Below, piece after piece: positions 57,739 to 64,000 of a DNA stretch of 64,000 bases (its first letter is position 1; every line of letters begins with the position of its first letter). Position numbers and translations under genes: made by a program. The notes under the pieces are model-generated. The model was not told where the DNA came from. It did not search any database and saw only the letters and a list, made by a program, of their open reading frames with translations. Source of the stretch: Pontibacillus chungwhensis BH030062 (GTDB lineage Bacteria > Bacillota > Bacilli > Bacillales > BH030062); the NCBI RefSeq assembly GCF_000770675.1, contig NZ_AVBG01000017.1, forward strand, positions 1-64,000, in the 5' to 3' direction.

Positions 57739-58791
57739 ATGTTAAAAAGATTGAGTAGTGTTCGTTATGCTTTTATTCGCTCTCATTTTTATGGCATGTT
57801 TTTAACCGTGTTGATCTTAATGTCAGTTTTATTAGGTTTTTATGTGCTAAGAGAACCTGTTTGGTTGAGTCCAGGGTCCATTTTTTTCTTTGTTGGATTG
57901 TTTGTTATAGTATCAGGTCTCGTATCAATTTTTGTGGGGTTTCAGTCGAGCGGTGGCATTAAGGAAAATCTTGATGGAATGACAACGATGATCCGTGCAT
58001 TAGCTCAAGGAAGCTACACTGCCAAAATTTATTTAAATACAGATGATGAATTCGAACATATAGCAGAAGAGTTAAATGAGTTAGCTGGAAAATTGCAAAG
58101 CCAAGTAAAATCCCTTCAGCGAATGGCAGATGAAAAATCAGAGTTTGCCAAGACCGCTCATAAGGCAGCCACGATCGAAGAAAGACAACGTTTAGCACGT
58201 GATCTTCATGACGCAGTAAGCCAACAATTATTTGCGTTAACCATGATGGCCCAAGCCACCGAGCGGTTATTTGATCAAGATCCTGATCGAGCAAAAGCGC
58301 AACTCGGGGAGATTACCTCTATGTCGCTTCAGGCTCAAACAGAGATGAGAGCCTTGCTTTTACATTTAAGGCCCGTTCATTTGTCGGGTGAGTCCTTGCA
58401 TGAAGGAATACAAACGCTCATTCTTGAATTACAAGAGAAATGTCAAATCGAATTTTCTGTTGATCTAGATGACGCCGTCGCCTTATCTGATGGGGCGGAG
58501 GAGCACCTCTTCCGTATCGTACAAGAAGCCTTATCGAACATTTTGCGGCATGCTGAAGCATCCGATGTTCAAATCTCGTTAAAGGGCATGAATGATCAAG
58601 TGTTTTTACATATTAGTGATAACGGGAAAGGGTTCCATGTAAACCAAGATAAGAAAACCTCATACGGCTTGAAAACCATGCAAGAACGAACAGATGAAAT
58701 TGGCGGTACGTTCGCACTTCGTTCTAAGCCAGGAGAAGGCACTTACATTGATATAAGAATACCAATTCAGGAGGCGGTTGCGGATGAGTGA
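57739..58791 (+). CDS. liaS: LiaS/VraS-type sensor histidine kinase, 350 aa
   Basis: Two transmembrane helices with a very short extracellular loop (about 15-37 and 50-70), a HAMP-like linker, HisKA_3 with phospho-acceptor His in ARDLHDAVSQQLFALTMMAQ (about 155), and an HATPase_c domain (NILRHAEASDVQISL, DNGKGFHV, GLKTMQERTDEIGGTF). Intramembrane-sensing kinase for cell-wall antibiotics. ATG 57739 follows AGGTG. Overlaps liaR. Confidence 0.92.
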   Translation: MLKRLSSVRYAFIRSHFYGMFLTVLILMSVLLGFYVLREPVWLSPGSIFFFVGLFVIVSGLVSIFVGFQSSGGIKENLDGMTTMIRALAQGSYTAKIYLNTDDEFEHIAEELNELAGKLQSQVKSLQRMADEKSEFAKTAHKAATIEERQRLARDLHDAVSQQLFALTMMAQATERLFDQDPDRAKAQLGEITSMSLQAQTEMRALLLHLRPVHLSGESLHEGIQTLILELQEKCQIEFSVDLDDAVALSDGAEEHLFRIVQEALSNILRHAEASDVQISLKGMNDQVFLHISDNGKGFHVNQDKKTSYGLKTMQERTDEIGGTFALRSKPGEGTYIDIRIPIQEAVADE

Positions 58792-59434
58792 GGCGATTAG
58801 GTTAGTGGTTGTAGATGACCATGATGTGGTTCGTAAAGGTGTTATCGCCTATTTAATGACAGAACCAATGTTTGACATTGTTGGGGAAGCGTCAAGTGGA
58901 AATGAGGGTGCTAAACTAGTTCTTAAAGAAAAACCTGATGTCGTGTTGATGGATCTTATGATGGAAAATGGGGATGGCATTGAAGCTACAAAGCAGATCA
59001 TGAGTGAGCTCCCTGAATGTAAAATTATTATTCTCACAAGCTATTATGATGATGAAAAAGTGTTTCCAGCTCTTGAAGCAGGGGCTTTCAGCTATATGTT
59101 AAAAACATCTTCAGCAGATGAGATTGCTTCAGCAATTAAGAAGGCTGCAAAGGGTGAGACGCACATTGAACCTAAAGTAGCGAACAAAATGATGACACGC
59201 TTCCGTTCGAAAGAAAAGAAGCTCCATGATGACTTAACAGGTCGGGAGCTAGAGGTGTTGATGTGTATTGGGGATGGATTGACGAACCAAGAAATTAGCG
59301 AAAAGCTATTTATCGGAATTAAAACGGTTAAGACCCATGTAAGTAATGTTTTAAGTAAGTTAGCTGTGCAAGACCGTACTCAAGCGGCGGTCTATGCGCA
59401 TAAGAATGGGCTCATTCGTTCAGAAGATTCATAA
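58784..59434 (+). CDS. liaR: LiaR/VraR-type response regulator, 216 aa
   Basis: Receiver domain with acidic pocket DDHD and phospho-acceptor in DVVLMDLMMENGDGIEATKQ (Asp about 54), T in IILTSYYDD and K in YMLKTSS. A NarL/LuxR-type HTH follows (LTGRELEVLMCIGDGLTNQE, ISEKLFIGIKTVKTHVSNVL). ATG 58784 sits inside the liaS end behind AGGAGG. No liaIH target genes lie nearby. A strong terminator follows. Confidence 0.93.
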   Translation: MSEAIRLVVVDDHDVVRKGVIAYLMTEPMFDIVGEASSGNEGAKLVLKEKPDVVLMDLMMENGDGIEATKQIMSELPECKIIILTSYYDDEKVFPALEAGAFSYMLKTSSADEIASAIKKAAKGETHIEPKVANKMMTRFRSKEKKLHDDLTGRELEVLMCIGDGLTNQEISEKLFIGIKTVKTHVSNVLSKLAVQDRTQAAVYAHKNGLIRSEDS

Positions 59435-59439
59435 TGGAG

Positions 59440-59480
59440 AGTCGAGTACAAAATCGTCATGATTTTGTACTCGACTTTTT
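59440..59480 (+). terminator. Terminator of the liaFSR operon
   Basis: AGTCGAGTACAAAATC-GTCAT-GATTTTGTACTCGACTTTTT, 16-bp perfect stem. Confidence 0.95.
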
Positions 59481-59593
59481 AGTTGAGAGAAGAAATGGTG
59501 AGTGGTAAAGATGACCTTCCTCTCTTTTTACTAGAATCCGTGATTCACCTTTATTATACTGAAGGGAGAATGTTTTGAATTGGGGATGTTTTG

Positions 59594-60013
59594 ATGATGA
59601 GTGAACGTGTGCAAAAGGTGCTCTTTTTTACTTGGGTAACGTCCGTTTTAGCGACATTTGGAAGTCTGTTTTTTTCAGAAGTGATGGACTTTATTCCGTG
59701 TGAAAAATGTTGGTACCAGCGGATTTTAATGTATCCACTCGTATTGTTATATGGAATCGCCTTAGCTCGTAAGGATCTTAAGTATGGAGCGGCAGGGCTT
59801 TTTATGAGTGGTTTAGGTGTTTTAGTAGCGGCTTATCATTATGGAATGCAAAAGCTACCATTTTTAAAAGAAGCAGGGGATGGGTGTAGCGTCGTCTCTT
59901 GTGGAAGTACGTATATTAATTGGGGAGGATTTATTACAATCCCTCTACTATCTTTTATAGCTTTTACAATTATATTTGTTTGCCACTTGTGGATGGTTAA
60001 GAACAATAAATAA
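59594..60013 (+). CDS. bdbC: BdbC/DsbB-like thiol-disulfide oxidoreductase, 139 aa
   Basis: Four transmembrane helices, the quinone-reactive pair in FIPCEKCWYQRILMYPL (CxxC, about residues 37-40) and a second Cys pair in GCSVVSCGSTY (about 98-103). It reoxidises a BdbD/DsbA-type partner, which is not adjacent here. Start is ATG 59594 or 59597. Own terminator downstream. Confidence 0.92.
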   Translation: MMSERVQKVLFFTWVTSVLATFGSLFFSEVMDFIPCEKCWYQRILMYPLVLLYGIALARKDLKYGAAGLFMSGLGVLVAAYHYGMQKLPFLKEAGDGCSVVSCGSTYINWGGFITIPLLSFIAFTIIFVCHLWMVKNNK

Positions 60014-60014
60014 G

Positions 60015-60056
60015 AAATGGCCCTGTGCTTTTTGAAGCACGGGCCATTTTATTTTT
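60015..60056. terminator. Bidirectional terminator after bdbC
   Basis: AAATGGCCCTGTGCTT/AAGCACGGGCCATTT (one mismatch) with TTTATTTTT; convergent genes end on both sides. Confidence 0.85.
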
Positions 60057-60059
60057 AGG

Positions 60060-60758
60060 TTACTTTTTGTGAAAATCATAGCGAGCTTCTAAGCGTTCTT
60101 GGAATGTGGCGATGATGATGCAAAGGGGCCAATATATAAAGGCTACCAGCAGGTAAAGCGTCATGGCATCTCCTGTGCGTCCAATCACAATTTTGGCGTG
60201 TTGAATCATTTCAGGAACAGAAATAATTGCTGCCAGGGATGTTGCTTTGACTAAATCAAGCATTACATTAGTAAGAGGCGGTAAGGCGATTCGAGTGGCT
60301 TGCGGGACAATGACAAATCGTACCGTCTGCCAGTAACTGAGCCCTAGTGCTCTCGAGGCTTCCCACTGTCCGTTTGAAACACTTTTTAATGAAGCGCGTA
60401 TGATTTCTGCGTTGTAAGCAGCACTATTTAAACCGAACGCTACGACAGCTGAGGTAACGGCCGACATGGAAATTCCAATGAAAGGAAAGCCAAAATATAA
60501 TAGAAAGAGAAAGACAAGAATGGGTGTGCCTCTCATAAAGGAAATATAGAGCCTCGATGGCCAGCGCAAGTAAAAAGCAGAGGAAGAGCGGCCTAATGAT
60601 AGAAAGAACCCTAGAAAGAGACCAATTGCCATCCCGGCTAAGGAGATGGCAATGGTGTAAGGGAGTCCCTCTAGAACAGTAGGTAAGCTCTCCCACGCAA
60701 GACGCGGGTTGAAAAGCTTATCTAGTTCCATTTCTAGAAAAAAAGTAGGACTTATCAT
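60060..60758 (-). CDS. Amino-acid ABC transporter permease, 232 aa
   Basis: HisM/GlnP-type permease with about five helices and the EAA loop QWEASRALGLSYWQTVRFVI then VPQATRIALPPL. It follows the binding-protein gene by 15 bp. The pair resembles B. subtilis YckA/YckB, which also lack an adjacent ATPase as I recall; substrate perhaps a polar amino acid or cystine. Confidence 0.88.
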   Translation of the reverse strand: MISPTFFLEMELDKLFNPRLAWESLPTVLEGLPYTIAISLAGMAIGLFLGFFLSLGRSSSAFYLRWPSRLYISFMRGTPILVFLFLLYFGFPFIGISMSAVTSAVVAFGLNSAAYNAEIIRASLKSVSNGQWEASRALGLSYWQTVRFVIVPQATRIALPPLTNVMLDLVKATSLAAIISVPEMIQHAKIVIGRTGDAMTLYLLVAFIYWPLCIIIATFQERLEARYDFHKK

Positions 60759-60773
60759 AAATGATCAACGCCT

Positions 60774-61631
60774 TTAAGAGTCTAAGCCTTCGATTTCAGT
60801 GATCTCACCTTCAGGCTGTTTAGAAGCGTCTTCCCCAAGGAAGAATTTCTTCGACAGCTCTGTAAGTGTCCCGTCTTCACGTAATTCTTCAAGCGCTTCA
60901 TTCATTTTCTTTTGAATTTCAGTGTCTTCTTGCTCGAGTAGAATCGCTTGTTTCGTAGGGTGAACTTTAATGTCTGGGTGAAGGACTAGATCAAACTGAG
61001 GAAAAGCATTAATTCCTAGCTTGGATAGGTAGTAATCGTTAATGATTACGTCTGTCTCTCCTCTGTCTACGTCACGAAGATAGACATCGTTCGTGGCGTT
61101 ATCGTATGTTACGACTTCAGCATCGTAATGACGTGCAATATCACTAAATACAGAGGTGGCCGCCCCACCAGCACGCTTGCCTTCTAGGTCATCAAGTGTT
61201 TCAATGCCGCTTAATCCATCTTCACGCACAACCAATGTCGTATATGAATATTTATATGGCGTCGTAAACGCATATTTTTCTTCACGTTTATCGGTTACTT
61301 CTATGTCGTTAATCGCTGCATCGATGCGTCCGCTGTTCATAGCAGCAAACAAAGCGTCAAATCCCATCTCTTGAAACTTCACATCAACGCCAAGCTTTTC
61401 TCCAATCGCACGCATAACTTCTACGTCATAGCCTGATAGTTCATCAGAATCTTTAGGATAGTAAGAGGTTGCTACTAGGGTGCCAGATGTCCCGACTACA
61501 ATCTCTCCTTCTTCCTGTACTTTATCCCAAGTAGTCTTTTCTTTCGCCTTCTCATCGCCCTCAGTTGAACCACAAGCGGCTAATATGAAAACAAAAGCCA
61601 AACTTACTACAAACATAAACTGTTTCTTCAT
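60774..61631 (-). CDS. Amino-acid ABC transporter substrate-binding lipoprotein, 285 aa
   Basis: Lipobox LAAC (Cys about 20), then an SBP_bac_3 domain: GEIVVGTSGTLVATSYYPKD, LSGYDVEVMRAIGEKLGVDV, FAAMNSGRIDAAINDIEVTD, KREEKYAFTTPYKYS and GGAATSVFSDIA. The Arg of TDKREEKY typically binds the ligand alpha-carboxylate. First gene of a two-gene minus-strand operon with the permease. Ligand unknown. Confidence 0.9.
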   Translation of the reverse strand: MKKQFMFVVSLAFVFILAACGSTEGDEKAKEKTTWDKVQEEGEIVVGTSGTLVATSYYPKDSDELSGYDVEVMRAIGEKLGVDVKFQEMGFDALFAAMNSGRIDAAINDIEVTDKREEKYAFTTPYKYSYTTLVVREDGLSGIETLDDLEGKRAGGAATSVFSDIARHYDAEVVTYDNATNDVYLRDVDRGETDVIINDYYLSKLGINAFPQFDLVLHPDIKVHPTKQAILLEQEDTEIQKKMNEALEELREDGTLTELSKKFFLGEDASKQPEGEITEIEGLDS

Positions 61632-61754
61632 AGTTGAACGTTCCCTTCATGTTGATTAGATATAAAAACCTATCTAACTATAACAACATAATCTCTCAAT
61701 TTCAAAAGAAAGAAATTTACAATTCTCACAAATTCCGCCCCGCTGCTCTACAAG

Positions 61755-61849
61755 ACGAAAGGGTGTCAGACACGCGTCAGTCTATTACATAGTTAAAGCG
61801 TGCCAGACACCCTTTCGTGCTGTGAAGTATTAATGGGTGTCTGGCACGC
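61755..61849. repeat. Cluster of three GTGTCTGGCACGC-type palindromic motifs
   Basis: GGGTGTCAGACACGC (61761-61775), GCGTGCCAGACACCC (61798-61812) and GGGTGTCTGGCACGC (61835-61849). The first two, extended by ACGAAA/TTTCGT, form a 21-bp stem with two mismatches (61755-61819). The same core forms the terminator at 26489-26519. Confidence 0.8.
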
Positions 61850-61885
61850 TTCTTTGCTTTATAGTGTGAAAGTGTTTGGCAATAG

Positions 61886-61917
61886 AAAAAGCCAGCTTTT
61901 TGCTGGCTTTGTGTATG
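61886..61917 (-). terminator. Terminator after hmoB
   Basis: On the minus strand AAAGCCAGC-AAAAA-GCTGGCTTTTTC. Confidence 0.85.
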
Positions 61918-61918
61918 T

Positions 61919-62413
61919 TTAGTCTGGTTTTGTCATATGATATTTCGTTAAGTAGGCTGGTCCTGCTGAGAAGGATGGTTTTTCTTTACTTTGAGGTCCA
62001 GAATTTTTGTGAGCCTTTTGGAAGGCTTGGGAATTCTTCCAGTCTTCAAAGCTTGATTCATCTTTCCACTGAGTGAAGACAACATAGGTATTGCCTTCTG
62101 TAGGACGTAAGATTCGGATTGCCTGAAACCCAGGTGAATCTTCGATTGCGCCTGCACGGTTTTTGAAGCGATCTTCAAATAGTGGGCGTCCTTCATCTGT
62201 GACAGGGATGTTGTTCATGACAACAAATCCTTCTTCTTGAAGCTCTCCTTGATGATCAACAGTTTCATAAGAGCGTGGCTCTTGGAAGATGTTTTCCCCT
62301 TCTGTATAAGCAAGGGAAGAACTTTCACCCTGCATAAGAAAGATATTTTGGTCGTGCTTTTCAGTTAAAGAAGCCAGGTAATCATAGGTGCCAAGTGTCA
62401 TATATACATTCAT
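61919..62413 (-). CDS. hmoB: HmoB-like heme-degrading monooxygenase, 164 aa
   Basis: C-terminal ABM-type ferredoxin-like domain (about 62-160): FVVMNNIPVTDEGRPLFEDR, FKNRAGAIEDSPGFQAIRIL, YVVFTQWKDESSFEDWKNSQ, AFQKAH. The N-terminal part is a degenerate second repeat. Size and position before pbpF match B. subtilis HmoB (YhgC), which opens heme without classic heme-oxygenase homology. AAAGGAGACG precedes ATG 62413. Divergent from pbpF. Confidence 0.85.
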   Translation of the reverse strand: MNVYMTLGTYDYLASLTEKHDQNIFLMQGESSSLAYTEGENIFQEPRSYETVDHQGELQEEGFVVMNNIPVTDEGRPLFEDRFKNRAGAIEDSPGFQAIRILRPTEGNTYVVFTQWKDESSFEDWKNSQAFQKAHKNSGPQSKEKPSFSAGPAYLTKYHMTKPD

Positions 62414-62563
62414 GAAAACGTCTCCTTTCTATTAAGTTTAGTGTAGCAACGAAAGAATTTAAAAAGCAAGCAAGAAGGAAGCCTTTTTCTAAAACTTTGT
62501 GTTAGCGTATAATATTGGTAAGTATTCAAGCACTCCAATGTACAATAGAACGAGGTGAACGTT

Positions 62564-64000
62564 ATGAATTGGAGAGAAATAAAAATCCCGGACTGGGTAA
62601 AGAGGTGGCGCTGGCTCATCATTGTTGTAGCAAGCATGGTGGTACTAGCTTTCGCTGGTTACTTTACTCTATTAATTGGCGGGAAGAGGATCGTAGATGA
62701 GCGTCTGCTTGTGCTAGATGAAGCATCTGTAATCGAAACAAGAAACGGTGATGAATTAACAAAATTATATAAAGAGAATCGAACAGTTGTCCCGATTGGG
62801 GATATACCAGATCATGTGGAGAATGCTTTTATTGCGATTGAAGACGGACGTTTCTATGAACATGCGGGTGTTGATGTTATAGCAACGGCCAGGGCTTTAT
62901 ATCGTGATTTAATTGCAATGGAAAAGGTGGAAGGCGGGAGTACGATTACCCAGCAACTCTCGAAAAACTTATTCTTAACCCATGACAAGACATGGACACG
63001 AAAGATCAAAGAAGTGATGGCATCCTTGTACTTAGAACGAAATGTGCCGAAGAAGAAAATTCTTGAATACTACTTAAACACGATCTATTTCGGAAACGGA
63101 TTATACGGCATTGAATCGGCTTCTCAATACTTCTTCAATAAACCTGTTTCAGATATTTCCTTAACAGAAGGTGCGTTACTTGCAGCTTTGCCAAAAGGCC
63201 CGAATTACTATGACCCTATTGATCACCCAGAACGTGCGAAGGGTCGTCGTGATATCGTCATTAGCCGCATGCTTGCCGAAGGTTTTGTAACATCAGAGGA
63301 AGCTGTGCAGTTGCAACGCAAAAATCTTGGTATTAATCACGGCAGTCCTGAAGAGAAACCTTGGCTGAATAGCTATCTTGATTATGTTGTAACAGAAGCT
63401 AAAGAAGAATATGGACTCAGTGAAGATGAATTGTATCAGGGAGGCTATCGCATTGTTGTGAGCGTGGATGAAGACATTCAACGTATCTCACACGAAGTGA
63501 TGCAAATCGATCAGTACTTTCCTGGCTCTGTCGAAGGGGTACAAGGAACGTTTCTATTGATGGATGAGGAAACAGGGGAGATTCTGGCGGCGCAAGGGGG
63601 GCGTAATAATGAGCGGGGAGACTTAAACCGTTTGTTAGAAAAACGTCAGCCTGGTTCTGTCATGAAGCCACTTGCCGTTTATGGTCCTGCTCTTGATCTG
63701 GAACAATATACACCATACTCCTTGTTGGTGGATCAAAAGCTGTCATACGGAGATTACACTCCTACTAATTACGATTATAAGTATGATGATTATATATCCA
63801 TTTATAAGTCACTGATGTTATCGAAAAATGCGTCAGCCGTTTGGCTACTAAATGAGATTGGAATTGATTACTCAAAGAATTATTTAGAGAAGCTAGGGAT
63901 GGACCTCGAAGACAATGGTTTATCCATAGCTCTTGGAGGACTAAAAAAAGGCGTGACGCCTGTAGATCTCGTTCGGTCCTATAGAACATTTATTCACGAC
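62564..64000 (+). CDS. pbpF: Penicillin-binding protein 1F (5' part, runs off window)
   Basis: Class A PBP, 479 codons visible and open to the window end. N-terminal membrane anchor (WLIIVVASMVVLAFAGYFTL, about 18-37). Glycosyltransferase motifs: AIEDGRFYEHAGVD (catalytic Glu), GGSTITQQLSKNLFL, RKIKEVMASLYLE and YYLNTIYFGNGLYGIESAS. The start of the transpeptidase domain shows PGSVMKP (SxxK) and SKNAS (SxN); KTG lies beyond the window. Expressed in the forespore in B. subtilis. AGGTGAACG precedes ATG 62564. No in-frame stop, frameshift or missing motif. Confidence 0.93.
   Translation, partial: MNWREIKIPDWVKRWRWLIIVVASMVVLAFAGYFTLLIGGKRIVDERLLVLDEASVIETRNGDELTKLYKENRTVVPIGDIPDHVENAFIAIEDGRFYEHAGVDVIATARALYRDLIAMEKVEGGSTITQQLSKNLFLTHDKTWTRKIKEVMASLYLERNVPKKKILEYYLNTIYFGNGLYGIESASQYFFNKPVSDISLTEGALLAALPKGPNYYDPIDHPERAKGRRDIVISRMLAEGFVTSEEAVQLQRKNLGINHGSPEEKPWLNSYLDYVVTEAKEEYGLSEDELYQGGYRIVVSVDEDIQRISHEVMQIDQYFPGSVEGVQGTFLLMDEETGEILAAQGGRNNERGDLNRLLEKRQPGSVMKPLAVYGPALDLEQYTPYSLLVDQKLSYGDYTPTNYDYKYDDYISIYKSLMLSKNASAVWLLNEIGIDYSKNYLEKLGMDLEDNGLSIALGGLKKGVTPVDLVRSYRTFIHD

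Overview
The window is a 64 kb piece of a low-to-moderate-GC, endospore-forming Firmicute chromosome of the family Bacillaceae. Spore genes (two alpha/beta SASPs, a YheD coat-associated ATP-grasp protein, YhaL, a YjcZ-type 29-residue protein, PbpF) and long collinearity with the Bacillus subtilis yheD-yheB-yheA ... yhaR-Q-P-O-N-L-prsA ... yhaJ-yhaI-scoC ... yhaH-trpP-hit-ecsABC-yhaA ... hmoB-pbpF region support this. Many acidic proteins, an OpuA glycine-betaine importer with a second binding protein, and two GbsR-type regulators suggest a halophilic or halotolerant genus such as Halobacillus or Pontibacillus. That genus placement is inference; no rRNA is present.

Layout. 1-18 kb is a mosaic of small units: an ABC exporter, peptidase E, a cobalamin-binding-type protein, a thiolase, an HTH-less TetR-like protein, azlCD, a Gly/Pro-repeat protein, a CDF exporter, a WrbA flavoprotein, a stay-green homologue, an IDEAL protein, a CapA lipoprotein-like phosphoesterase, a sigO-rsoA-yvrJ cluster followed by a candidate antisense-oriented non-coding RNA, a VanY-type carboxypeptidase, and an NmrA-like protein. 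17-31 kb holds a UMF1 transporter, a zinc-dependent phospholipase C family protein, fumC, divergent SASP genes, msmX, a PucR-type regulator, a CsoR/CstR repressor, a ferritin-like protein, and the yhe genes. 31-40 kb is yhaQP (ABC exporter), yhaON (SbcDC-like nuclease), a GbsR paralogue where B. subtilis has yhaM, yhaL and prsA. 41-54 kb is yhaJ-yhaI-scoC, then an inserted osmoprotectant island (gbsR <> opuAA-AB-AC plus a second opuAC), then yhaH, trpP (with a TRAP-type leader site), hit and ecsABC. 54-64 kb holds yhaA, a ferritin-like protein, a PAP2 phosphatase with liaFSR, bdbC, a two-gene amino-acid ABC system without ATPase, hmoB, and the 5' part of pbpF, which runs off the end.

The most unusual content is between the genes. 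Ten copies (A-J) of a GC-rich, rod-forming palindromic element of about 180 bp (up to 357 bp) occur at six loci. At four loci they are convergently oriented pairs 86-234 bp apart (inner-stem spacing). Stem sequences differ between copies with compensatory changes, and two copies carry the same nested palindrome at the same internal site. There are also four smaller hairpins sharing the core TTCGAGTCTTC, palindromes with the core GTGTCTGGCACGC, and two purine-rich arrays with a 21-bp period. No tRNA, rRNA, CRISPR array, complete insertion sequence or prophage was seen.

Start codons were chosen by Shine-Dalgarno spacing, so several differ from the longest open frame. All family assignments come from reading the translated sequence without database searches.
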